Source: Actinomadura sp. CNU-125
GTDB taxonomy: Bacteria; Actinomycetota; Actinomycetes; Streptosporangiales; Streptosporangiaceae
Reading direction: 5' to 3'
Length of the DNA: 54,539 nt
NCBI RefSeq assembly: GCF_001942465.1
Contig: NZ_MKJY01000321.1
Location: 1 to 54,539 of the forward strand
Part shown: in pieces, positions 33,916-41,688 of the stretch
Position numbering within the stretch: position 1 is the stretch's first letter
Layout of the letters: each line of letters starts with the position of its first letter
Notes under the pieces: model-generated
Told to the model about the DNA's origin: nothing
Database searches by the model: none
Seen by the model: only the letters and a program-made list of their open reading frames with translations
Program-made: the position numbers and the translations under genes

Positions 33916-34623
33916 ATGACGAGAGCCGATGAGCGTCCCCCGTACGAGCAGATGGCCGCGAACGTGAGAGCCCGCATCATGGCGGGCGATCTTCCGCCGG
34001 GCACGCAGCTACCCTCCACGGCCCGCCTGGTGGAGGAGTTCGGAGTGTCCAACACCACCGTGCAGAAGGCATTGGCAGTACTCAAGGGCGAGGGCTACCT
34101 GACCAGTCGGCAGGGCAAGGGCGTGTTCGTTCGGGACCGCCAGCCGTTCCGAGTCGGGGCCGACACGTACTTCGAACCGACCCCGGGCGGCTACTCGTAC
34201 GAGTTGCTGGAGGTCGCAGAAACGAAGGCGTCGCGTGAGGTCGCGGAAGCGTTCGGGTTGGAGAACGGTGAACGGGTTCTGATGCGCCGCCGACTACTGC
34301 GGCACGCTGGTCGGCCGGTAGAACTCGACCGGTCGTACTACCCGCTGGAACTGGCGCACGGTACCGACCTGGCCGGGCAGGGCAGAATCCGCGGTGGCGC
34401 ACCGCGAGTCCTGGCCGAACTCGACCTGCCGCAGCGCTACCACCTCGACGCGGTCTCGGCGCGGATGCCGACGACCGAGGAGGCCGACCTCCTGTCGCTG
34501 CCGAATGTGCCGGTCATCCGCCAGTTCAGGGTCGTCTACTCCGACGGCGACCGTCCTGTCGAGGCGTCGATCCTCGTCAAGGGATCCCACCTGTACGAGC
34601 TCCAGTACCGCCTCCCCGCCTGA
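33916..34623 (+). CDS. GntR family regulator (HutC/UTRA type)
   Basis: A 235-residue regulator. The winged helix (about 8-75) reads PPYEQMAANVRARIMAGDLPPGTQLPSTARLVEEFGVSNTTVQKALAVLKGEGYL. The UTRA ligand domain (about 85-230) contains VAEAFGLENGERVLMRRRLL and ends ILVKGSHLYELQYRLPA. HutC-type GntR proteins sense small sugars, amino acids or their phosphates. No transporter or enzyme is adjacent; the DUF397/XRE pair is convergent. The target is unknown. Confidence 0.9.
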   Translation: MTRADERPPYEQMAANVRARIMAGDLPPGTQLPSTARLVEEFGVSNTTVQKALAVLKGEGYLTSRQGKGVFVRDRQPFRVGADTYFEPTPGGYSYELLEVAETKASREVAEAFGLENGERVLMRRRLLRHAGRPVELDRSYYPLELAHGTDLAGQGRIRGGAPRVLAELDLPQRYHLDAVSARMPTTEEADLLSLPNVPVIRQFRVVYSDGDRPVEASILVKGSHLYELQYRLPA

Positions 34624-34675
34624 CGGCCCTTCGCCGCGACCTTGTCGCAGCCGGAGTTCTCGCCGTTCCCTCTGT

Positions 34676-34885
34676 TCAGAGGTCGTGGGCGCCTGAGCGG
34701 ATGGCGGCGAGGATCTCGCCGAAGGCCGGTCGGTCGAGGAGCAGTTTGGGGCCGTGCGGGTCGGTCGAGTCCCGGACTCCGACTGCGGCCCGAACGTTGG
34801 ATGTCACTTCGACGCACGTGTCGGCGTCTTTGCTCCGCGTGCTCTTGCGCCACTGGACGTCGAGTCGATCTAGCAGGGTAGACAT
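34676..34885 (-). CDS. DUF397 domain-containing protein
   Basis: A 69-residue protein of the DUF397 family: VQWRKSTRSKDADTCVEVTSN, VGVRDSTDPHGPKLLLDRPAF and EILAAIRSG are the hallmark segments. ATG at 34885 (MSTLLDRLD) is chosen. It lies 14 bases after the XRE-DUF5753 stop, the standard actinomycete pairing, in which the small partner is thought to oppose the regulator. It may control the divergent RiPP operon together with that regulator. Confidence 0.92.
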   Translation of the reverse strand: MSTLLDRLDVQWRKSTRSKDADTCVEVTSNVRAAVGVRDSTDPHGPKLLLDRPAFGEILAAIRSGAHDL

Positions 34886-34899
34886 GGGTGGTCGAGTCC

Positions 34900-35742
34900 T
34901 CATCTCTTCGCCGCCGCATCGATCAGGTCAAGGGACTTCTCAGGGGCGAACGCCGCTGCGCAAATCTTTTCGAACGCTAGCCTACAGTGCTCGACTTGTT
35001 GTGGGCTCTCCATGTACACCACGCCGAAGAAGCCTTCGGCATATGCGACGTCCGGATCGGCCGGCTCGGCAAACCTGAGGACGATCAACGAGCCCTCCAA
35101 ACCGCAGTGTGTGCCGACCGACTGCGGCAGAATTTGGATCGTTACGTTCGGGCGCTGAGCGTCGGCGCGAAGCTGGTTGAGCTGGTCACGCCATATCCTT
35201 GGTCCACCGATCGGACGGTTGAGTGCTGCTTCGTCGAGCACGACGCGCAGCCTGGGTGGGTTTTTCTCGCGTGTGAGAAGGGTCTGTCGAACCACGCGAG
35301 CGCGGATTCGTCGCTCGATATCGGCAGCTTCTCCCAGCTCGCCCGCCTTGATGACCTCGCGAGCGTAGTCCTGAGTCTGGAGAAGTCCGGGGATCACTTG
35401 AGGTGCCCAGTTGCCGATCTCGGAAGCCGCGTCCTCCAAGGCGACGTACGGTCCGTTGAGCACATCGATGTAGTCGGTCCACCAGCCGCGTTCTTCGGCC
35501 TCTCGGGCGAGAGCCAAGATCGCCTCGCGGTCGGGGCTGCTCACTCCGTATAGATGCAGCATCAGCTTGACGTCACGTTCGTTGGGCTTGTTGCGGGCGC
35601 TCTCGATATGGCTGACCTTGCCCTGGCTCCAGCCCAGCCGGGCGGCTGCCGCCGTCACTCCCAGTTCCGCATGCTCGCGGAACTCTTTGAGGCTGCGTGC
35701 GAGCCGACGTGCACGGACGGAGGGGATGTACGAAGGAGACAT
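34900..35742 (-). CDS. XRE family regulator with DUF5753 domain
   Basis: A 280-residue regulator. The HTH (about 10-70) is LARSLKEFREHAELGVTAAAARLGWSQGKVSHIESARNKP. The DUF5753 domain (about 100-275) contains EIGNWAPQVIPGLLQTQDYAREV and the closing FFGVVYMESPQQVEHCRLAFEKI. It is partnered with DUF397. The GC content is lower than its neighbours. It is divergent across 240 bases from the small genes that lead into the tgm cluster, so it is the prime candidate regulator of RiPP production. Confidence 0.94.
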   Translation of the reverse strand: MSPSYIPSVRARRLARSLKEFREHAELGVTAAAARLGWSQGKVSHIESARNKPNERDVKLMLHLYGVSSPDREAILALAREAEERGWWTDYIDVLNGPYVALEDAASEIGNWAPQVIPGLLQTQDYAREVIKAGELGEAADIERRIRARVVRQTLLTREKNPPRLRVVLDEAALNRPIGGPRIWRDQLNQLRADAQRPNVTIQILPQSVGTHCGLEGSLIVLRFAEPADPDVAYAEGFFGVVYMESPQQVEHCRLAFEKICAAAFAPEKSLDLIDAAAKR

Positions 35743-35982
35743 AAGGCAATTATCGCTTTGTGTGATCTTCTGGCTTCACTGTGTGGCCAGATTGGGCCAC
35801 GACTGTCGGTATGGATAACTTGCGATCAGTAATCATTACGCACACGATGTAGTCGTGACGACACCGTCGGCGACGGCGGTGATGCAAGACCTGACAACAA
35901 GAAGACGCCGCGCAGTCGGGGCTGAGATTGGAACCCTCTCCCGACCGCGCGGCCACCATCCCCACAAGGAGGAGGTACCGCC

Positions 35983-36252
35983 ATGGTAGACATCCCGGCG
36001 GCGCCAGACGGCGTCATGCGCGGACTCGGGGACCTGTGCCCCGGGTGGTGCACCGAACGGGTCGGCGGGCGACTTGTCGCGCGGCGGGTGGAGCGGCTTT
36101 CGGACTACCAGTTCGGGCACGGGTGCCTGGACGAGGTGACGGCCGGATCCGTCACCGAACTGCTGCTCGTGTGCGAGGCGCAGAACACCCTCGCCGAGCG
36201 GATCGCGGTCGCGGAGACGACCGCGCGTGGCGTCTGCGGGCCGGTGTCGTGA
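35983..36252 (+). CDS. Small hypothetical protein, first gene of the RiPP-linked operon
   Basis: An 89-residue protein with an excellent AAGGAGGAGG ribosome site. It contains LCPGWCTERVGG, a CPxWC motif seen in several small actinobacterial proteins, and a helical C-terminal half (VTELLLVCEAQNTLAERIAVAETT). No family can be named with certainty. Its stop overlaps the next GTG by four bases. Five genes from here to tgmC are packed with gaps of at most 42 bases, which suggests a role linked to the RiPP or its control. Confidence 0.7.
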   Translation: MVDIPAAPDGVMRGLGDLCPGWCTERVGGRLVARRVERLSDYQFGHGCLDEVTAGSVTELLLVCEAQNTLAERIAVAETTARGVCGPVS

Positions 36253-36629
36253 CCGCCGCGATCGACCTCGTCCGTCTCGCCCCATGGGATCGGGGCCCGA
36301 TCGATCCCGATGTCGCTCTCGCCGAGGCCCGCCGTGTGCTGCCGGGGGTCGTGGCCTGGGCGGGCGAGTTCACGGGGTCGTTCTGGCTCCTGCACGGCGG
36401 GCGGCTGGAGGAGTTCGCGGACGGGTGGGCGCTGCTCGCACGTGTGCGTGCGATCGCCGCGTCGATGCGTGCGTCGCGGGTGCCCCGGCGGCGGGACGTT
36501 CCGTCCGGTGCGGTGCCGCCGCCCTCGCGTCGCCGTCCGCCCGAACCGTTCTTCCTGCCGCCGAGCCGCTTCCGGCGATTCACCAGGAGGCTCGCAGCAC
36601 TTCTGGGCAGTGTGGACGCCGGCCACTGA
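36249..36629 (+). CDS. Hypothetical protein, second gene of the RiPP-linked operon
   Basis: A 126-residue protein starting at GTG with a GTGA overlap with the previous stop. The N-terminal half (VALAEARRVLPGVVAWAGEFTGSFWLLHGG) is mixed; the C-terminal half is Arg/Pro-rich and basic (VPRRRDVPSGAVPPPSRRRPPE). I recognise no family. It could bind nucleic acid or membrane through the basic tail. The tgmA precursor starts 42 bases later. Confidence 0.65.
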   Translation: MTAAIDLVRLAPWDRGPIDPDVALAEARRVLPGVVAWAGEFTGSFWLLHGGRLEEFADGWALLARVRAIAASMRASRVPRRRDVPSGAVPPPSRRRPPEPFFLPPSRFRRFTRRLAALLGSVDAGH

Positions 36630-36671
36630 GGCGGCGTCGGATCCAACCCATCGATGTGAGAGAGGACGTTC

Positions 36672-36968
36672 ATGTTCAAGAACGCCGATCGTCTGCCCAC
36701 CGGATCCCCGGCAGTCGACGCTCCCACCACCGTGCGCCCTTGGGGGCTGGGGCGTATGGCGCCGTACAAGGGCGTGGTCTCGATCGACTTCGTCGCGACG
36801 GACATCGACCCCGTGACGCAGATGGGCGTCGGGGACGATGGTGAGCTCGTCGATGCCAAGCACAAGCGGTCCAACACAGGGACCGAGAAGTCGACGAGCA
36901 CGAACAGCGAAGACGGCAGGGACGCCGGTCAGGACAGCGACCACGCGCAGGACAGCGACCAGGATTGA
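36672..36968 (+). CDS. tgmA: Graspetide-type RiPP precursor (putative ATP-grasp-modified RiPP)
   Basis: A 98-residue precursor peptide. The leader carries RPWGLGRMAPY (22-32) and DPVTQMG (46-52), the conserved signature of the ATP-grasp target RiPP family. After KHKR (63-66) the core is almost only Thr, Ser, Asp, Glu and Gly: TGTEKSTSTNSEDGRD (69-84), then AGQDSDHAQDSDQD. Thr/Ser hydroxyls and Asp/Glu carboxylates are the partners for omega-ester bonds made by the ligase next door. Asp81-Gly82 is the best candidate for aspartimide formation by the methyltransferase. Its stop overlaps the tgmB ATG (TGATG). Crosslink positions are inference. Confidence 0.9.
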   Translation: MFKNADRLPTGSPAVDAPTTVRPWGLGRMAPYKGVVSIDFVATDIDPVTQMGVGDDGELVDAKHKRSNTGTEKSTSTNSEDGRDAGQDSDHAQDSDQD

Positions 36969-37921
36969 TGGCCGAGCCGCTCCCCGTCCTGGTGGTCACG
37001 CAGCCCGACGACGTGACGGCCGACATCGTCGTCGCCGAACTCAACCGGCGTGACGTTCCGGTCGTGCGGTTCGACTCCGCCGAGTTCCCGCACGCTCTGG
37101 CGTTCTCGGCGACGATCGACGGCGACGGGCTGCGTGGCCGTCTGGCGACCCGGGCGCGTCGCGCCGAACTCGGCGGCGTCCGGTCGCTGTACTACCGGCG
37201 TCCGCGAGGATTCGCCTTCCCTGGTCTTGAAGAGCAGGAGGCCCGTTTCGCCTCTTTGCAGGCCCGGTTCGGGTTCGGGGGCGTGCCGGCGTCGCTGCCG
37301 CGATGCCTGTACGTCAACCATCCGCATGCGATCGCCGATGCCGAGTTCAAGCCCGCGCAGCTTGCTGTCGCCGCCGATGTCGGGTTCGTCGTTCCGAGGA
37401 CGCTGATCACCAACGAGCCCGAGTGTGCTCGGACGTTCGCGGTCGAGCACGGGCCGGTCGTCTACAAGCCGCTGCGCGCCAGTCCGTACCGGCAGGACGG
37501 CAAGGCGCGGACGGTGTGGGTCGCCGAGGTCGGGCCGGACGAACTGGACGGCTCGATCGCCGCGACCGCGCACCTGTTCCAGACGAGGGTGCGGGCCGCC
37601 GGGCATCTGCGGGTGACGGCGATCGGCGAGCGTGTGTTCTGCGTGCGGATCGACTCCGGCGAACTCGTGGACTGGCGTTACGACTACGACGCGCTCACCT
37701 ACGCGGTCGTCGACACGCCGCCTGGTCTGACGGAGCCGATCGCCGCCTTCCTCAAGCGGTTCGGGCTGGTCTTCGGATGCTTCGACTTCGCGCTCCGGAC
37801 CGACGGGACGCCGGTGTTCCTGGAGTGCAATCCCAACGGCCAGTGGGCGTGGCTGGAGGACGAAACGGGCGTGTGCATGACCGCCGCGCTCGCCGATCTG
37901 CTCGAACGGGGGAACACATGA
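36968..37921 (+). CDS. tgmB: ATP-grasp ribosomal peptide maturase (graspetide ligase)
   Basis: A 317-residue ATP-grasp ligase of the SAV_5884/TgmB type, which joins side-chain carboxylates to hydroxyls or amines of the precursor core. The N-terminal preATP-grasp part is VLVVTQPDDVTADIVVAELNRR and LGGVRSLYYRRPRGFAFP. The ATP-binding part contains HGPVVYKPLRASPYRQDG. Metal and catalytic segments are FGCFDFALRTDGTPVFLECNPNGQW, with the family's ECNPNGQW motif. The start is ATG 36968, overlapping the tgmA stop by one base; the stop overlaps tgmC (ATGA). A leader-binding role for the PWGLGRM motif is expected from related ligases. Confidence 0.94.
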   Translation: MAEPLPVLVVTQPDDVTADIVVAELNRRDVPVVRFDSAEFPHALAFSATIDGDGLRGRLATRARRAELGGVRSLYYRRPRGFAFPGLEEQEARFASLQARFGFGGVPASLPRCLYVNHPHAIADAEFKPAQLAVAADVGFVVPRTLITNEPECARTFAVEHGPVVYKPLRASPYRQDGKARTVWVAEVGPDELDGSIAATAHLFQTRVRAAGHLRVTAIGERVFCVRIDSGELVDWRYDYDALTYAVVDTPPGLTEPIAAFLKRFGLVFGCFDFALRTDGTPVFLECNPNGQWAWLEDETGVCMTAALADLLERGNT

Positions 37922-39096
37922 CCGAGGACGAACGGGCGGTCGCGCTCGCCGATGAACTCGAACGAGCCGGCGATCTGCGTTCGCCGGAGTGGCGGCGAGC
38001 CGTCGAACGGGTGCCGCGCCACGTGTTCGTCCCCGCGTTCTTCGAGCGGACCGACACCCCCGACCGAGGCACGCTGTGGACGCCCGTCCACAGCGACGAC
38101 GATCGGTGGCTCGACCTCGCCTACCGGGACGAGACGTGGGTGACGCAGCTCGACGGGCACATCACGCCGCACGACGTGGACGAGCCGGTCGGGGGTGACC
38201 CGACCTCGTCGTCCACGCTGCCCGGCCTGGTCGTGCGGATGCTCGAAGACCTCGACGTCGACGACGGCGCGAACGTCCTGGAGGTCGGCACGGGGAGCGG
38301 GTACTCGACCGCGCTGCTGTGCGAGCGGCTCGGCGCGGGGAAGGTCACGTCGATCGAGGTCGATGCCGGTGTCGCCGCGAATGCCGCCGCCGCGCTGCGG
38401 CGTGCGGGGCACGTCCCGAATCTGGTGGTCGGTGACGGGCTGGATGGATGTCCGCTCGCCGCACCTTATGACCGGATCATCGCGACCTGCTCGGTTCGGA
38501 CGATCCCGTCCGCGTGGCTCGTCCAGGCACGTCCGGGTGGGCGCATCCTGGTCACGGTCACCGGGTGGCTCGGCGGGTACGAGCTCGCGCTGCTGGAGGT
38601 GGGCGACGGCGGGGTCGCCGAGGGCCGGTTCCTGCCCGGGGCGATCTCGTTCATGGTCGCCCGTCCGCAAGCACCGCCGGTGGTCGGGGACGAGCGGTGG
38701 CGCGCGGCGTTCGAGATGCTCGCCGACGCCGGGGCCCGACCTGCCGTCGTCGGCCCCGGCGTCCTCAAGGACTGGACGGGCGCGTTCGTGGCGCAGCTCG
38801 CGGCGCCGACCGTCGTCGCACAGGCGGTCCGTGTCGATGGCGGGCCGTGGGTCGAGTACTGCCTCGACACGGCGTCCGGTGCGGTCGCGTTCCTCACGCC
38901 CGATGCCGATGGCGGCTGGACGGTCCGGCAGGCGGGGCCGAAGCGGATCTGGGACGACGTCGAGGCGGCCGTCCGGACCTGGCGGGATGCCGGGAGTCCG
39001 GCGAAGGAGCGGTTCCGGATCCGCACGGACGGGCGCGTCCAGACGGTGTCGCTCGATGCGCCGGGCGGGCCGGTGTCGTGGGCGCCGCCTTTGTGA
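37918..39096 (+). CDS. tgmC: PIMT-like methyltransferase of the ATP-grasp peptide maturase system
   Basis: A 392-residue homologue of protein-L-isoaspartate O-methyltransferase with a long C-terminal extension. The SAM motif VLEVGTGSGYSTALL starts at 120. The PIMT region DPTSSSTLPGLVVRMLEDL precedes it, and YDRIIATCSVRTIPSAWLVQARPGGRILV follows. In fuscimiditide-type clusters this enzyme methylates an Asp side chain of the crosslinked peptide, which then closes to a stable aspartimide. Residues about 250-392 (WVEYCLDTASGAVAFLTPDADGGW) probably recognise the peptide. It is translationally coupled to tgmB. Confidence 0.92.
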   Translation: MTEDERAVALADELERAGDLRSPEWRRAVERVPRHVFVPAFFERTDTPDRGTLWTPVHSDDDRWLDLAYRDETWVTQLDGHITPHDVDEPVGGDPTSSSTLPGLVVRMLEDLDVDDGANVLEVGTGSGYSTALLCERLGAGKVTSIEVDAGVAANAAAALRRAGHVPNLVVGDGLDGCPLAAPYDRIIATCSVRTIPSAWLVQARPGGRILVTVTGWLGGYELALLEVGDGGVAEGRFLPGAISFMVARPQAPPVVGDERWRAAFEMLADAGARPAVVGPGVLKDWTGAFVAQLAAPTVVAQAVRVDGGPWVEYCLDTASGAVAFLTPDADGGWTVRQAGPKRIWDDVEAAVRTWRDAGSPAKERFRIRTDGRVQTVSLDAPGGPVSWAPPL

Positions 39097-39229
39097 TGTC
39101 CCCCTTGCGAGCTACCGGGCAATGTCCGCTGATTGGTGACGTTTCGTGGGGCGGTGATTCCGTAGCGTTTCTTGCGTCAGGACGGCGCCCCGCCGCTCCC
39201 CCCGCCGCAAGACTCGCCTGGAGGACATC

Positions 39230-40129
39230 GTGCTTCGCAAGTTCAAGGCCACCGCTCTGACCGCCCTCGCCGTTGCCGTGGTCGGTGCCGGGCTCACTGG
39301 CTGCGACGAGGACGCGATCGACAACTGGGACCCGTTCGCCTCCAGCCCGAAGGCCGAGGCCGCGTCGTTCGACGGAACGAAGAAGCTCGATGTCGGCGGC
39401 AAGGCCGTGAACGTGTCGTGCTCCGGCGAACTAGCCGACGGCAAGCCGGTCGTCGTGCTGCTGCACGGCGGCGGCGACGACCTGACCAAGATGGCCGCCC
39501 TGCAGAAGACGCTGAGCAAGGAAAACCGGGTCTGCTCTTACGACCGGCTCGGGGCGGGCGCGAGCGACAAGCCGGACGGGCCGCAGAGTTTCGACAGCAC
39601 GGGGAAGGTGCTGACCGGGGTGCTCGACCAGATCGCGGGCGACCGTCCGGTCGTGCTGGCCGGGCACTCGCTGGGCGGGCTGATCTCCGCCCGGTACGCC
39701 CCGGGCCACCAGGAGCGGGTCAAGGGCCTGGTGCTGATGGACGCCACGCCGTCGACGATGATCGCCGACATCTCGAAGATCATTCCCGAGTCGGCGCAGG
39801 GGCCGGCGGCCCAGGTGCGCGCGCAGAACCTCGCGATCTTCGGCGGGCAGAACCCGGAGAAGCTGGTCATCAAGGACGGGAAGGTCGGTTCGGCGGGGAA
39901 CGTCCCGGTCGAGGTGATCAAGCACGGGCAGCCGTACCTCGCGGCCGTCCCGCAGTACGGGCAGGGCCTGGAGGACGCGTGGACCGCGGGCCAGCGCAAG
40001 TGGCTGGAGCTGTCGGGGAAGAGCAAGCTGACCGTGGCCGAGAAGAGCGGGCACTACATCTACGTCGACGCGCCCGATGTGGCGGTGCAGGCCGTCCAGC
40101 GCGTCGCGTCGCAGGCCGGGGGCGAGTGA
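39230..40129 (+). CDS. Alpha/beta-hydrolase lipoprotein
   Basis: A 299-residue secreted lipoprotein: the signal peptide ends with the lipobox LTGC (Cys25). The hydrolase fold has LLHGGG as oxyanion hole, the nucleophile in AGHSLGGL, and the His in EKSGHYIYVDAPD. GTG at 39230 follows GGAGGACATC. It lies 133 bases after tgmC, so it probably has its own promoter, yet its place beside the RiPP genes allows a role in processing or immunity. A strong terminator follows. The substrate is unknown. Confidence 0.88.
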   Translation: MLRKFKATALTALAVAVVGAGLTGCDEDAIDNWDPFASSPKAEAASFDGTKKLDVGGKAVNVSCSGELADGKPVVVLLHGGGDDLTKMAALQKTLSKENRVCSYDRLGAGASDKPDGPQSFDSTGKVLTGVLDQIAGDRPVVLAGHSLGGLISARYAPGHQERVKGLVLMDATPSTMIADISKIIPESAQGPAAQVRAQNLAIFGGQNPEKLVIKDGKVGSAGNVPVEVIKHGQPYLAAVPQYGQGLEDAWTAGQRKWLELSGKSKLTVAEKSGHYIYVDAPDVAVQAVQRVASQAGGE

Positions 40130-40139
40130 CCTGACGGCG

Positions 40140-40172
40140 AAGGGCCGCGACCGCCGGACGGTCGCGGCCCTT
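40140..40172 (+). terminator. Hairpin terminator after the hydrolase
   Basis: AAGGGCCGCGACCG (40140-40153) pairs perfectly with 40159-40172 around CCGGA, then a short T run. The same arm sequence recurs at 41079-41113. Confidence 0.88.
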
Positions 40173-40277
40173 TCGCGTGCGCCCGCCCCGGCTGAACTGG
40201 GAAAACGGGCGATCGTTTACTATTCAGTAGCTCCCGCGACGTATCAGGCGTAACACACGTGTCCTGCGGGGGGCTCG

Positions 40278-41069
40278 ATGCACCACATGCAACACTTCGG
40301 CTACGGACCGCTCACGCCGGTGGCGGCGTACGCGATGTCCTTCATCGGGTCGCTCCTCGGCCTGCGGTGCGCGACGCGCGCGCGGGCCGGCACGGGGACC
40401 GAGCGTCTGTCCTGGCTGGTGCTCGCCGCGGTGGCGATCGGCGGCGCCGGTATCTGGGTCATGCACTTCATCGCCATGCTCGGCTTCACCGTCCACGGGA
40501 CGGAGATCCGCTACAACGTCTGGCTCACCGCCGCCAGCGCGCTGATCGCGATCGTGATCGTGGGGATCGGGATGTTCCTGGTCGGTTTCGGCGGTACGCG
40601 GGCGCGGATGTTGCTGCCAGCCGGGGCCATCACGGGGGCCGGGGTCGCGGTCATGCACTACTCCGGGATGGCCGCGATGGAGATCTCGGGCAACGTCTCC
40701 TATGACGTGGTCTGGGTGGCGCTCTCGGTGCTCATCGCGGTGGTCGCGGCCACGGCGGCGCTCTGGTTCAGCGCGCGGGTGCGGGGCCTGCCCGCGACGA
40801 TCGGCGCGGCCGCCGTCATGGGCGTGGCCGTGTCCGGCATGCACTACAGCGGCATGGCGGGCATGACCGTGGAGTACGTGGCGGGGCTGAGCGAACCGTC
40901 CGGAGCGACCGCCGCACAGTTGCTGCTGCCGTCCGTGCTGGTGGTCAGCGTGGTGACGGTGGTGATGCTCATCATCATCTCGCTGGCTCCGAGCGAGGCG
41001 GAGATGGCGCGGACGGCCGAGCTGGAGCGGCGCCTGCGGGAACGCAGGCAGGGCACGCCGTCGCAGTGA
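40278..41069 (+). CDS. MHYT domain sensor membrane protein
   Basis: A 263-residue integral membrane protein with seven hydrophobic segments. The MHYT motifs are WVMHFIAMLGF, AVMHYSGMAAME and GMHYSGMAGM; the Met/His residues are thought to bind copper and sense small gases or redox state. The protein ends with a short charged tail (AELERRLRERRQG) and lacks the GGDEF/EAL output common in other bacteria, as is usual for actinomycete members. A partner kinase or regulator is not adjacent. ATG at 40278 is preferred. Function is inferred from the family. Confidence 0.9.
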   Translation: MHHMQHFGYGPLTPVAAYAMSFIGSLLGLRCATRARAGTGTERLSWLVLAAVAIGGAGIWVMHFIAMLGFTVHGTEIRYNVWLTAASALIAIVIVGIGMFLVGFGGTRARMLLPAGAITGAGVAVMHYSGMAAMEISGNVSYDVVWVALSVLIAVVAATAALWFSARVRGLPATIGAAAVMGVAVSGMHYSGMAGMTVEYVAGLSEPSGATAAQLLLPSVLVVSVVTVVMLIIISLAPSEAEMARTAELERRLRERRQGTPSQ

Positions 41070-41078
41070 CCGCACGAG

Positions 41079-41113
41079 GAAGGGCCGCGACCGTTCGACG
41101 GTCGCGGCCCTTC
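41079..41113 (+). terminator. Hairpin terminator after the MHYT gene
   Basis: GAAGGGCCGCGACCG (41079-41093) pairs with 41099-41113 around TTCGA. The arms are nearly identical to the terminator at 40140-40172. It may also stop transcripts from the convergent tRNA gene. Confidence 0.85.
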
Positions 41114-41119
41114 GCGGCG

Positions 41120-41204
41120 CGGTGGTGGTGGGATTCGAACCCACGGAAGGTTGCCCTTCACACGCTTTCGAGGCGTGCGCCCTCGTCCACTAGGCGACAC
41201 CACC
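41120..41204 (-). tRNA. tRNA-Ser (anticodon CGA)
   Basis: Read on the minus strand: a 7-bp acceptor GGTGGTG/CACCACC, an anticodon stem CACGC/GCGTG enclosing CTCGAAA (CGA, reading UCG codons), a long variable arm, and the T arm GTGGG-TTCGAAT-CCCAC. The discriminator base is G, as in serine tRNAs. 85 nt, no encoded CCA. Confidence 0.97.
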
Positions 41205-41214
41205 GCGGAAGAGC

Positions 41215-41688
41215 CTACCGGACGCGGCGCCCTGCGAAGAACTCGATTAACGGAGCCGCGCACTCGTCGGCCAGCAGACCGGCGACGACCTCCGGCCGGT
41301 GGTTGAGCCGCCGGTCCCGGACGACGTCCCACAGCGAGCCCACGGCACCGGCCTTCTCGTCGACGGCGCCGTAGACGAGACGGGCGATGCGGGCCTGCAC
41401 GGACGCGCCCGCGCACATCGTGCAGGGTTCGAGCGTCACGACCAGGGTGCAGCCCGCGAGCCGCCACTCGCCGCGGACGGACGCGGCGGCGCGCATCGCG
41501 ACGATCTCCGCGTGGCCCGTCGGGTCGCCGGTGCGTTCCCGGTCGTTGCGTCCCGTCCCGATGATCTCGCCGGACGGGTCGAGGACGACCGCGCCGACGG
41601 GGATCTCGCCCGCGTCCGCCGCGAGCCGCGCCTCGTCGAGCGCGCGTCGCATCGCCGGGACGAGCCCGGGCGTGGGGTCGTCAGTCAC
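41215..41688 (-). CDS. tadA: tRNA adenosine(34) deaminase
   Basis: Converts A34 to inosine in tRNA-Arg(ACG). The 157-residue zinc deaminase has His59 and the catalytic Glu61 in PTGHAEIVAM, and Cys89/Cys92 in LEPCTMCAGA. It has normal length. The GTG start lies inside the last codons of the upstream associated-protein gene (8-base overlap), so it is translated in a coupled unit. It is encoded beside a tRNA-Ser gene, as in many actinomycetes. Confidence 0.95.
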   Translation of the reverse strand: MTDDPTPGLVPAMRRALDEARLAADAGEIPVGAVVLDPSGEIIGTGRNDRERTGDPTGHAEIVAMRAAASVRGEWRLAGCTLVVTLEPCTMCAGASVQARIARLVYGAVDEKAGAVGSLWDVVRDRRLNHRPEVVAGLLADECAAPLIEFFAGRRVR

